Shown in pieces: positions 25,160-33,045 of a stretch of 64,000 bases of DNA. Below the pieces are notes generated by a model. That model was not told where the DNA came from. It did no database searches and saw nothing but the letters and a program-made list of their open reading frames with translations. Source of the DNA: Prevotella sp. (lineage in GTDB: Bacteria > Bacteroidota > Bacteroidia > Bacteroidales > Bacteroidaceae); the NCBI GenBank assembly GCA_017619375.1, contig JAFZSL010000056.1, forward strand, positions 62,001-126,000, in the 5' to 3' direction. Position numbers and translations under genes: made by a program. Each line of letters opens with the position of its first letter. The stretch's first letter is position 1.

Positions 25160-25190
25160 AAACATCATAACAACAAAAAAGAACAAGAAA

Positions 25191-26105
25191 ATGAGAAAGA
25201 TTTCATTATTTGCCGTTTTGGCAATCGTGTTGGCCACCGCCTTCTCTTGTGGCAAAGCCAACAAAGCCAACCTCAAGACCGACGTGGACTCCATCAGCTA
25301 TGCCATTGGACAAGTCAATGGCACACAACTCAAAATGTTCCTTGAGCAACAAGGGATTGACTCCACAAACATCGCTGACTTCCTCAAAGGCTTCAAGGAC
25401 GGTGCCAATGCTTCAGGAGACAAGAAAAAGAAAGCATACAGCATGGGCCTCATGCAAGGCTTGCAAATGATCGAAGGCCTTAACAACAACATCTTCGGCG
25501 GTGAAGACAGTGAAGAGAAACTCGCCGTCAACAAGTTGTTGGCAGGACTCGCCGCTGGTGTGAAAAACGACACCACCGTTTTCAAACCCGAAATCATCCA
25601 GGGTAAACTTGAAGAAATGGTGAACTCCGTCCACGAAAAGGCCATGAGCAAGAAATACAAGGAGAACAAGGAAGCCGGAGCCAAGTTCCTCACTGAGAAA
25701 GCCAAGGACTCCAATGTGAAAAAGCTGCCCAGCGGTGTGATGTACAAAGTGATTACAGAAGGTAAAGGCGCCGTGCCCAATGACTCCACTGCCAACAAAG
25801 TGAAAATCCACTATGAAGGCAAACTCATCGATGGAACCAAATTCGACAGCAGCTACGACAGGAAAGAACCCGCCGAGATGTTGGTCAACCAAGTGGTGCC
25901 TGGTTTCCACGAAGCCCTTATCAACATGCCTGTCGGTTCAAAATGGGAAGTTTACATCCCCGCCGACCAAGCCTATGGCGAGCGTGAGGCAGGAGAAATC
26001 AAACCTTTCTCCACACTTATCTTCACCATCGAACTTCTTGACATCCTGAAGAACGACGCCCCGAGGGCTGCTATGCCAATCAATGTGAGTCCGACAACAA
26101 AATAA
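25191..26105 (+). CDS. FKBP-type peptidyl-prolyl isomerase lipoprotein, copy 2
   Basis: A 304-aa lipoprotein with lipobox TAFSC (C20), then an N-terminal Mip-like helical region (ISYAIGQVNGTQLKMFLEQQG and SMGLMQGLQMIEG, about residues 35-100) and a C-terminal FKBP domain (about 185-285: GVMYKVITEGKGAVP, VKIHYEGKLIDGTKFDSSYDRKEP, FHEALINMPVGSKWEVYIPADQAYG). It should be anchored to a membrane facing the periplasm and catalyse prolyl isomerisation during folding of exported proteins. A 16-residue tail ends in MPINVSPTTK. It is 7 bp upstream of copy 3, clearly one operon. Confidence 0.92.
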   Translation: MRKISLFAVLAIVLATAFSCGKANKANLKTDVDSISYAIGQVNGTQLKMFLEQQGIDSTNIADFLKGFKDGANASGDKKKKAYSMGLMQGLQMIEGLNNNIFGGEDSEEKLAVNKLLAGLAAGVKNDTTVFKPEIIQGKLEEMVNSVHEKAMSKKYKENKEAGAKFLTEKAKDSNVKKLPSGVMYKVITEGKGAVPNDSTANKVKIHYEGKLIDGTKFDSSYDRKEPAEMLVNQVVPGFHEALINMPVGSKWEVYIPADQAYGEREAGEIKPFSTLIFTIELLDILKNDAPRAAMPINVSPTTK

Positions 26106-26112
26106 GACCTGC

Positions 26113-27021
26113 ATGAAAAGGATTGTTATCCTATTGGCACTCGTCCTCGTGGCGAGTGCCTCTTTCTGCCAAGATACGGAAAAAGGCAAGAAAGTCAAGA
26201 AGAAGAAAGGCAAGAAAGAGGTTGTCGAGACAGTAGTCGAGACACCCGTGACCCTCGGCACGACCGCCGACTCTCTCAGCTATGCCATGGGCATGGACGC
26301 CACCAACGGCCTCATACCCTTCCTCCAGCAACAACTGGGGGTTGACACGGCATACATGTACAAGTTCGTGGAAGGCCTCAAAGCAGCCATCGACAAGAAA
26401 CAGAACAACAAGGAAATCACCGCCTACGCCGCCGGCGTGCAGGTGGCCCACATGGTGGCGGAAAGGATGGTTCCCCAAGCCAACCAACAAATGGCCAACG
26501 CCGTGGACAGTATCAACAGCGACTTGTTCTACAAGGGATTCCTGGCATGGTTGCAGAAGGACACCACCCTCTTCAACTCCGACAATGCACAGAAATACAT
26601 CGTCGAGACCAGGGATGCTGCCAACCAAAAGATGATGGCAAAGAACATGGAATTCCTCACTATCAACTCCATCAAGGAAGGCGTGAAAACCACCCCCTCG
26701 GGACTGCAATACAAAGTGTTGCAGGAGGGCAATGGCGAAATCGCCACCAAAGATGACGAGGTGGAAGTGAAATACGAAGGAAGACTCATCGACGGCACCA
26801 TCTTCGACAGCAGTTACGAACGCGATCCCCAAACCACCAAGTTCCGTCCCACACAAGTCATCAAAGGATGGACAGAAGCACTTACCATGATGCCTGAAGG
26901 CAGCATATGGGAACTATACATTCCGCAAGAGCTCGGTTACGGTGCGCGTCAGGCTGGCAAGATACCTCCCTACTCCACCCTTATCTTCAAGGTGGAACTC
27001 ATCAAGGTGAACAAGAAATAA
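26113..27021 (+). CDS. FKBP-type peptidyl-prolyl isomerase, exported, copy 3
   Basis: A 302-aa exported isomerase. The signal peptide is MKRIVILLALVLVASASFC; the Phe just before the Cys makes lipidation unlikely. A very basic linker (KGKKVKKKKGKKE, residues about 25-37) then leads to a Mip-like helical domain (LSYAMGMDATNGLIPFLQQQ) and the FKBP domain (about 195-300: GLQYKVLQEGNGEI, VKYEGRLIDGTIFDSSYERDP, IKGWTEALTMMPEGSIWELYIP, IPPYSTLIFKVELI). The basic linker is unusual and could bind lipid A phosphates or nucleic acid. It is the third FKBP in a row, with no terminator between the three. Confidence 0.92.
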   Translation: MKRIVILLALVLVASASFCQDTEKGKKVKKKKGKKEVVETVVETPVTLGTTADSLSYAMGMDATNGLIPFLQQQLGVDTAYMYKFVEGLKAAIDKKQNNKEITAYAAGVQVAHMVAERMVPQANQQMANAVDSINSDLFYKGFLAWLQKDTTLFNSDNAQKYIVETRDAANQKMMAKNMEFLTINSIKEGVKTTPSGLQYKVLQEGNGEIATKDDEVEVKYEGRLIDGTIFDSSYERDPQTTKFRPTQVIKGWTEALTMMPEGSIWELYIPQELGYGARQAGKIPPYSTLIFKVELIKVNKK

Positions 27022-27035
27022 TTTTTTTTAAAACT

Positions 27036-27070
27036 GTTTTCGGGATGGACGTGACGCCCATCCCGAAAAC
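27036..27070 (+). promoter_or_regulatory. 13-bp hairpin in the DEAD-box helicase leader
   Basis: GTTTTCGGGATGG (27036-27048) and CCATCCCGAAAAC (27058-27070) pair perfectly over 13 bp around a 9-nt loop. It ends 12 nt before the helicase start codon and has no T tract downstream, so it is better read as a structure over the ribosome-entry region than as a terminator. It could still act as an RNA 3' end for the FKBP operon. Confidence 0.6.
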
Positions 27071-27082
27071 TTCCACAAGCAA

Positions 27083-29011
27083 ATGAAAACATTCGAAGAA
27101 CTTGGTGTCGCCGAAGAGATTCGCCGCGCCATCACAGAAATGGGATTTGAAAACCCCATGCCCGTGCAGGAAGAGGTCATTCCATACCTCCTCGGCATCG
27201 GAAACGATGTCATCGCACTGGCCCAGACCGGAACGGGAAAGACTGCCGCCTACGGCATTCCGCTCCTGCAGAAAATCAACCCCTCCGACCACACCACCCA
27301 GGCACTCATCCTCTCACCAACACGCGAACTGTGCCTGCAAATCAGCGACGACCTCAAAGACTTTTCCAAATACATGGAGGGTGTGCGCATCGTGCCCGTA
27401 TATGGAGGCACGTCCATCGTCAACCAAATCAACGCTCTCAAGAAAGGTGTACAAATCATCGTAGCCACCCCGGGACGCCTCATCGACCTGATGAACCGTG
27501 GCGTGGCAAAACTCGACAATGTCGTCAACGTCGTCCTCGACGAGGCTGACGAAATGCTCAACATGGGATTCTCCGAAAGCATCGACGAAATACTCGAGGG
27601 TGTCCCGGAAAACCGCAACACGCTCCTCTTCTCCGCCACCATGAGCAAGGAGATAGAGGCCATAGCCAAAAACTACCTACACGACCACAAGGAAATCGTG
27701 GTGGGTAGCCGCAACGAGGGTGCCGAGCATGTCAACCACATCTATTACATGGTGCATGCCAAAGACAAATACCTCGCACTGAAACGCATCGTTGACTATT
27801 ACCCCAAGATTTTCGCCATCATCTTCTGCCGCACCAAGGTGGAGACACAGGAAATAGCCGACAAACTCATCCGCGACGGATACAATGCAGAGTCGCTGCA
27901 CGGTGACCTCTCACAGCAACAGAGAGACCTCACCATGCAGAAATTCAGGCAGCACCTCACACAACTCCTCGTGGCCACCGACGTGGCGGCACGAGGACTC
28001 GATGTCGACGACCTCACACACGTCATCAACTTCGGACTGCCTGAGGACATAGAAAACTACACACACCGCAGCGGAAGGACAGGACGCGCAGGCAAGAAAG
28101 GCACGTCCATCTCCATCGTACACACCAGGGAACAAAAGAAAATCAAAAACATAGAGAAGGAAATCGGCAAGAAATTCGTAGAAGCCGACCTACCCACACC
28201 CCAGGAGATTTGCACCAAGCAACTCTACCGCGTGATGGACCAGATAGAGAAGACCGACGTGAACGAGGAGGAAATCGCCCCCTTCATGGAAGAGATCAAC
28301 CGCCATTTCGAATATATGGAAAAGGAAGACCTCATCAAGAAAATCGTCTCACGCAACTTCGGCCGCTTCCTGGCCTATTATGCCGACGCCCCCGAGATAG
28401 AAAAACCCAGCGCCAAGAGCGAACGTTCGAAAGGCGAAGGGAAGGGAAAAGGCCGACGTGGCAAGACGGAAAGAGGCTACCGCAGGCTTTTCATCAACCT
28501 CGGAAAGGTCGACGGATTCTATCCTGGAGAAGTGATGCAGTTCATCAACAAGCATGTCTCCGGCCGACAGGAGGTGGGGCACATCGACCTGATGAGCAAG
28601 TTCTCCTACATCGAGGTGCCAGAAGAAGATGCCGAACTGGTGATGCAATCGCTCGACGGCACCACCTACAAAGGCCGTGAGGTGAGATGCAACGACGCCG
28701 ATGAAAAAGGACACGGGAAAAACAACCGTGGCGGCAGGAGTGCCTCTCAAGGAAGGGACACCAGGGAGGACCGACCGCGTAACGACGATTTCTCACGCTT
28801 CGAGAAGAAACCGAAACGGAAGCCGGCCAGGGAAGAACAACCGGAGCCTCGCAAGCAGAAAAAAGGCACGAGAGGCGCTGCTCGCATGGAAAGCGGGCGA
28901 CAGGATGACTGGCGGCAGTTCTTCCAAGGACACGACATCATACTGAAAGGTGATGAACCCGACTTCAATGAAGAGGGCTGGGCTCGACGCAAGCCGAAGA
29001 AAAAGAAATAA
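27083..29011 (+). CDS. DEAD-box ATP-dependent RNA helicase (CsdA/DeaD-like)
   Basis: A 642-aa helicase. Helicase core motifs: Q motif (MPVQE, 26-30), Walker A AQTGTGKT (47-54), PTREL (79-83), TPGR, DEAD (153-156), SAT (184-186) and HRSGRTGR (329-336). A DbpA-type RNA-binding domain follows at about 465-540 (RRLFINLGKVDGFYPGEVMQFINK) and then a long Arg/Lys/Gly-rich tail (about 545-642). This layout matches cold-shock/ribosome-assembly helicases of the CsdA/DeaD group. A stable hairpin lies directly upstream of the start; a strong bidirectional terminator follows. It sits behind the FKBP genes and may be partly co-transcribed with them. Confidence 0.93.
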   Translation: MKTFEELGVAEEIRRAITEMGFENPMPVQEEVIPYLLGIGNDVIALAQTGTGKTAAYGIPLLQKINPSDHTTQALILSPTRELCLQISDDLKDFSKYMEGVRIVPVYGGTSIVNQINALKKGVQIIVATPGRLIDLMNRGVAKLDNVVNVVLDEADEMLNMGFSESIDEILEGVPENRNTLLFSATMSKEIEAIAKNYLHDHKEIVVGSRNEGAEHVNHIYYMVHAKDKYLALKRIVDYYPKIFAIIFCRTKVETQEIADKLIRDGYNAESLHGDLSQQQRDLTMQKFRQHLTQLLVATDVAARGLDVDDLTHVINFGLPEDIENYTHRSGRTGRAGKKGTSISIVHTREQKKIKNIEKEIGKKFVEADLPTPQEICTKQLYRVMDQIEKTDVNEEEIAPFMEEINRHFEYMEKEDLIKKIVSRNFGRFLAYYADAPEIEKPSAKSERSKGEGKGKGRRGKTERGYRRLFINLGKVDGFYPGEVMQFINKHVSGRQEVGHIDLMSKFSYIEVPEEDAELVMQSLDGTTYKGREVRCNDADEKGHGKNNRGGRSASQGRDTREDRPRNDDFSRFEKKPKRKPAREEQPEPRKQKKGTRGAARMESGRQDDWRQFFQGHDIILKGDEPDFNEEGWARRKPKKKK

Positions 29012-29027
29012 TACCCTCATACATCTG

Positions 29028-29066
29028 AAAAAGGGGATGTGCCTGCGATGGCGCATCCCCTTTTTT
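29028..29066. terminator. Bidirectional terminator (helicase and second nucleoside kinase)
   Basis: A-tract, GGGGATGTGC pairing with GCGCATCCCC (29033-29042 with 29051-29060, one G-U pair), then six Ts. The flanking A and T runs make it work on both strands, ending the helicase on plus and the kinase on minus. Confidence 0.85.
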
Positions 29067-29103
29067 CATATCCCAAGGACCCAAAAGTCCATAAGAATAG
29101 CCC

Positions 29104-30783
29104 CTAATACTTGAAACTTGAGCCGCCCACGAACTCACGCATGATGCTTGTAGGCGGTATTTCCTTGTCGCTGACAGGAAGGAAATAGTGGATGAACTTC
29201 TGCAAGCGGTGTGCCTCGGCATATTCAGGACAGTTCTTGGGCACCGTGGAGAGGATGACCTCGGCATTGTTGCGCAAGACGGCGAACTCGATGTTGAGTG
29301 CGGAATTGAACATCACGTCGGCCGTTTCCTGGAACGGCAGAATCCATTTTTCCTCCGCCTCGCACACGTTGGGCCACATGCTGATGGTTTCTCGTGCGGA
29401 ATAAGCCCCTTTGTTGTAGTCACGGATGATGCGGCGCAGCAAGCGGTTGTCACGAGTAGGAATCCAGTTGTGGTCGTCAAGGGAGATGCTGGTGAGCGCA
29501 GAGACGAAAACCTTGTAGGTGGCTATGCCGGGAAGATTTTCCAAGAGCAACGGGTTGAGTGCATGGATGCCCTCAATGATGAGCACGTTGTCGTTCTGTA
29601 GTTTCAGTTTCTTGCCATTGAACTCCCGCTTGCCGGTGACGAAATTGTATTCAGGCACCTCCACCCGTTCGCCAGCAATCAATCGTCCCAAATGGTTTTC
29701 GAGCAAAGCACAATCCACCGCCTTGATGTTGTCGAAGTCATACTGGCCATTCGGCAGCAGCGGTGTATCCACCCTGTTGACGAAATAGTCGTCCGTGGAG
29801 AAGGATATGGGTCGAAGCCCGCAAGCCAACAATTGCACCGAAAGGCGCTTGGTGAAGGTGGTCTTGCCCGAACTCGACGGTCCAGTGATCAACACGACAC
29901 GCACAGGATTCTCCTCCAAACGGGACTTACGGTCGATTTCCTCTGCTATCTGCACGATTTTCTTCTCCTGCAAAGCCTCGCTCACCTGTATCAGTTCGGA
30001 GGCATAACCCTTGAGGATGGCCTTGTTCACATCACCTGCATTCGACAACCTCATGATGATGTCCCACCGCACCTTTTCAGAGAACACCTCAAAGGTGCGC
30101 GGCATATCCCTCATCTCACCTAATTTCAATGGATTCCGACTGTCGGGAACACGAAGCAGCATGCCATCGTGCAACAATTCCAACCCCCATACCTTCAAAT
30201 ATCCCGCAGAAGGCACCAACGGCCCATAATAGTAGTCCACGGTGTCGCCCAGCGTATAATAGTCGCTGTAAATCTGCCCACAGGTTTCGAGCAACTTCAC
30301 CTTGTCGGAAAAGCCCCTCTCCTTGAACACCCTGATGGCCTCCTCTGTCGTGGCCTCCGTCCTCCTGAACGGCATGTCAAGGTTGATGATTTCCTGCATA
30401 CGCTCACGAATGCGCTCCACGTCCTCTTGCGTAAGGCCTTCATTGCCGCGTTTCTTGAAATTGCAATAATACCCTCTTGACAACGAGTGCTCAATGAAGA
30501 GTTTGCTACCAGGGAAGAGGTCGCTGGTGGCCTTGTAGAGCACAAAGCACAGGGAACGCACATAGACAAGGAATCCCGCTCCCTCTCGTGCATCCAGGAA
30601 CTCCACGTCTCGGTTTTGGAAAAGTCTGAATTTCAGTCCCTGCGACGTGTTGTTCACTTTGGCGGCCACGACGGGATAAGGCAGTTTGATTTCATCGGCG
30701 AAAGCCTGATAGACATCGAGCAACGAAGTTCCCTCCAGGAAGCTCTTGGTGATGTTGATGTTCTTACAGCGAATTTGAAGCAT
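29104..30783 (-). CDS. Nucleoside kinase (uridine kinase-like, ThrRS-like N-terminus), copy 2
   Basis: A 559-aa paralogue of the protein at 19943-21604, aligning end to end. Shared features: a TGS-like start (IRCKNINITKSFLEGTSLLDVY), VVAAKVNN, the GYYCNFKKRG..EDVERIRERMQEII block, P-loop GPSSSGKTT (301-309), STDDYFVNR, DNVLIIEGIHALNPL and C-terminal FVGGSSFKY. Both keep kinase residues, so both are probably active, possibly on different nucleosides. The start at 30783 is chosen because it gives the same N-terminus as the paralogue; about 48 upstream codons are non-conserved. A family A hairpin separates it from the S46 peptidase. Confidence 0.85.
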   Translation of the reverse strand: MLQIRCKNINITKSFLEGTSLLDVYQAFADEIKLPYPVVAAKVNNTSQGLKFRLFQNRDVEFLDAREGAGFLVYVRSLCFVLYKATSDLFPGSKLFIEHSLSRGYYCNFKKRGNEGLTQEDVERIRERMQEIINLDMPFRRTEATTEEAIRVFKERGFSDKVKLLETCGQIYSDYYTLGDTVDYYYGPLVPSAGYLKVWGLELLHDGMLLRVPDSRNPLKLGEMRDMPRTFEVFSEKVRWDIIMRLSNAGDVNKAILKGYASELIQVSEALQEKKIVQIAEEIDRKSRLEENPVRVVLITGPSSSGKTTFTKRLSVQLLACGLRPISFSTDDYFVNRVDTPLLPNGQYDFDNIKAVDCALLENHLGRLIAGERVEVPEYNFVTGKREFNGKKLKLQNDNVLIIEGIHALNPLLLENLPGIATYKVFVSALTSISLDDHNWIPTRDNRLLRRIIRDYNKGAYSARETISMWPNVCEAEEKWILPFQETADVMFNSALNIEFAVLRNNAEVILSTVPKNCPEYAEAHRLQKFIHYFLPVSDKEIPPTSIMREFVGGSSFKY

Positions 30784-30840
30784 GGGAAAGATGTTTTGGG
30801 TGATGCCGTTAAGTAACTTATAATGATGACACAAAACGTA

Positions 30841-30866
30841 TAGAGACGGGAAGAATCCCGTCTCTA
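30841..30866. repeat. Repeat A hairpin, perfect 11-bp stem
   Basis: TAGAGACGGGA, loop AGAA, TCCCGTCTCTA: 11 paired bases. Same family as 62-135 and 7281-7299. It lies between the S46 peptidase stop and the kinase start on the minus strand; there is no T tract, so termination would be inefficient. It may instead limit transcript ends or be a mobile palindrome. Confidence 0.7.
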
Positions 30867-30881
30867 CAGAAGAAAGCCTTG

Positions 30882-32999
30882 TTATTGGGCGTTGATTTCC
30901 TTGAGCAACCTGTCGGCATGTCCCCATCTGTCCATCATGAAGAGGACGAAGCGAATGTCTACGCCGATGCAGCGTGCCAGTTGCTTGTCGAAGAAGATGT
31001 CGCTGGAAAGGCTGTCCCAGTTGCCGTCGAAAGCCAGTCCGATGAGTTCGCCTTTTCCATTGAACATCGGCGAGCCGCTGTTTCCGCCCGTGATGTCATT
31101 GTTGGTGAGGAAGCAGAGTTGCATCTTGCCTGTGGTGCGGTCGGTGTAAGGGCCGAAATCCTTTGCAGAGAGCAGCTGCCTCATGATAGGCTCAGCTTCA
31201 TACTCCACGTTCTCGCTAGCCTTGTCCATCTTGTCCACGATGCTTTCAGCGGTGGTGTAGTATCCGGAGCCCACGCCGTTGAGCATGTATTCGCCCACTT
31301 GTCCGTAACTGAGTCGCATGGTGAAGTTGGCGTCACTGTAATGAGGCTGGTCTTGCTCCATGCGGACGATGGCGTCACATAGATAGCGCTCCTGTTCTTC
31401 GATTTTCGTATTATTCATCATCAAAGCAAAATACTGACCGATGAGTTTGCTATAAACCCCTTTTCCAAACGCCACGCCGGGGTCTTCATCGAATTCATCC
31501 TTGTTGAAATAGATTTTAGTGTCATTCTTCATCAAGAGTGAATTGTCGTATAGATAGTCCACATAAGCGGCATAATTGTTGTCGAATTTCGTCTTGATTT
31601 CCTCGTAGAAGTCAGGCCAGTGCTTCTCATCCACTTGCTCGGCATAGTTCTTGAGCATGGCCGTGAGCACCTCCTTGTCGAGCGCCTTGTCCCATTTGTC
31701 GCTGTTGTCCTCAAAGAGGTAGTATTGCTCGTCGGGATTGTCTTCAGGACCTTTCACCTCCTTGCCCCTGTTGGTTTGCATGTAACGAGTGAAAAGTTCA
31801 CTGTTGCCGAAGAAGGATTCATAGAGGTTGTGCACAACGATGCTTGGCTCTCTGCACTCCGCATAGAAATTCTTCAGGCTGTCGAAGTCCAGTTTGCCCT
31901 TGAGATAGCCAGTCTCGTCTATCCACTTCTGAATCTTCTCCTCAAAGGCGGCTTTCTGGGCGATGATGCCGATGGAGTCGATGCACTTGTTCATACCGAT
32001 GGAATTCTTCCAATAGTTGGAACTCTCTGCATACTTGCTGTCATACATGATGCGTACGGCCTCGCTGGCCCTCATGTGCTTGATCATCACATCCTGCTTG
32101 ACGCCTCTCACTTGGGCGCGAATGGTGTTTTCCACGTCGCGCATCTGCTGGATGCCATAGGAAGAGAGATATCTCTGAGTGCTTCCCGGATAGCCGATGG
32201 TCATGGCGAAGTCGCCAGCCTTGTATCCCTGCATCGACACTTGGGCCCAGCGCTTGGGATGATAAGGCACGTTCTCCTCGCTGTATTCAGCCGGGCCGTT
32301 GGTTTTCGGGTCGGCATAGATGCGGAAGACAGAGAAGTCGCATGTCTGTCGGGGCCACATCCAGTTGTCGGTCTCTCCGCCAAACTTGCCCATGGACTTC
32401 GGGATGGTGAAGACGAGTCTCAGGTCGGTGAAATCCTGATATGTGGTGGCATAATAGCGGTTGCCCTCGAAGAAGGGGTCGATGGTCACATGCAATGACT
32501 TGTCGATGAGTTTCACCGAGTCGGTCATGGCGTTGGTGAGAGAGTCGATGAACGCCTCCTGCCCAAAACTGCCAAGGTCATCGAAACCTTTTGCCTTGAG
32601 CATGTCGGTGATGTCCATCTGGTCGATCATGAAACTGACGAACATATTCTTGTTGGGCAGTTCTTCCTCATAACTTTTGGCATAGAATCCATTAAGCATG
32701 TAGTCGTGCTCCACGGTGGAATGGCTGCGGATGGCCTCGAAGCCACAGTGATGGTTGGTGAACACCAGTCCGTTGGGTGACACCACCACGCCGGTGCAAT
32801 AACCGCTGAAATTGACAACAGCGTTTTTCAATGCGTTGTCACCATAATACAAGTCATTGTAAGGCATGGCAAAACCTTCGTTCTGCATGATTTCATACAC
32901 CTGGGGAGGCAGGTTGTACAAGGTCCACATGCCTTCATCGGCCTTGGCCTGGAAAGAAGCGACCACGCAGGCCAGCAACAAAAATGTTTTTCTAATCAT
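30882..32999 (-). CDS. S46 family dipeptidyl peptidase (DPP7-like)
   Basis: A 705-aa exported serine peptidase releasing dipeptides from N-termini. Signal peptide MIRKTFLLLACVVASFQAKA, then DEGMW, the usual mature start of S46 enzymes. The chymotrypsin-like triad is seen as His in TNHHC (83-84), Asp in the DNWMWPRQTCDF block (211-221) and Ser641 in TGGNSGSP. A residue 18 positions after the Ser sets P1 preference in this family (Arg in DPP11, Gly in DPP7). Here it is Gly659 (FDGNW), pointing to hydrophobic P1 residues rather than Asp/Glu. No T9SS C-terminal domain is present, so it is probably periplasmic. This is a peptide-fermentation trait. Confidence 0.92.
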   Translation of the reverse strand: MIRKTFLLLACVVASFQAKADEGMWTLYNLPPQVYEIMQNEGFAMPYNDLYYGDNALKNAVVNFSGYCTGVVVSPNGLVFTNHHCGFEAIRSHSTVEHDYMLNGFYAKSYEEELPNKNMFVSFMIDQMDITDMLKAKGFDDLGSFGQEAFIDSLTNAMTDSVKLIDKSLHVTIDPFFEGNRYYATTYQDFTDLRLVFTIPKSMGKFGGETDNWMWPRQTCDFSVFRIYADPKTNGPAEYSEENVPYHPKRWAQVSMQGYKAGDFAMTIGYPGSTQRYLSSYGIQQMRDVENTIRAQVRGVKQDVMIKHMRASEAVRIMYDSKYAESSNYWKNSIGMNKCIDSIGIIAQKAAFEEKIQKWIDETGYLKGKLDFDSLKNFYAECREPSIVVHNLYESFFGNSELFTRYMQTNRGKEVKGPEDNPDEQYYLFEDNSDKWDKALDKEVLTAMLKNYAEQVDEKHWPDFYEEIKTKFDNNYAAYVDYLYDNSLLMKNDTKIYFNKDEFDEDPGVAFGKGVYSKLIGQYFALMMNNTKIEEQERYLCDAIVRMEQDQPHYSDANFTMRLSYGQVGEYMLNGVGSGYYTTAESIVDKMDKASENVEYEAEPIMRQLLSAKDFGPYTDRTTGKMQLCFLTNNDITGGNSGSPMFNGKGELIGLAFDGNWDSLSSDIFFDKQLARCIGVDIRFVLFMMDRWGHADRLLKEINAQ

Positions 33000-33045
33000 A
33001 ATATTTATGTTTTGATTTTGATGATTCTAATTCCAATGCCCTCTG

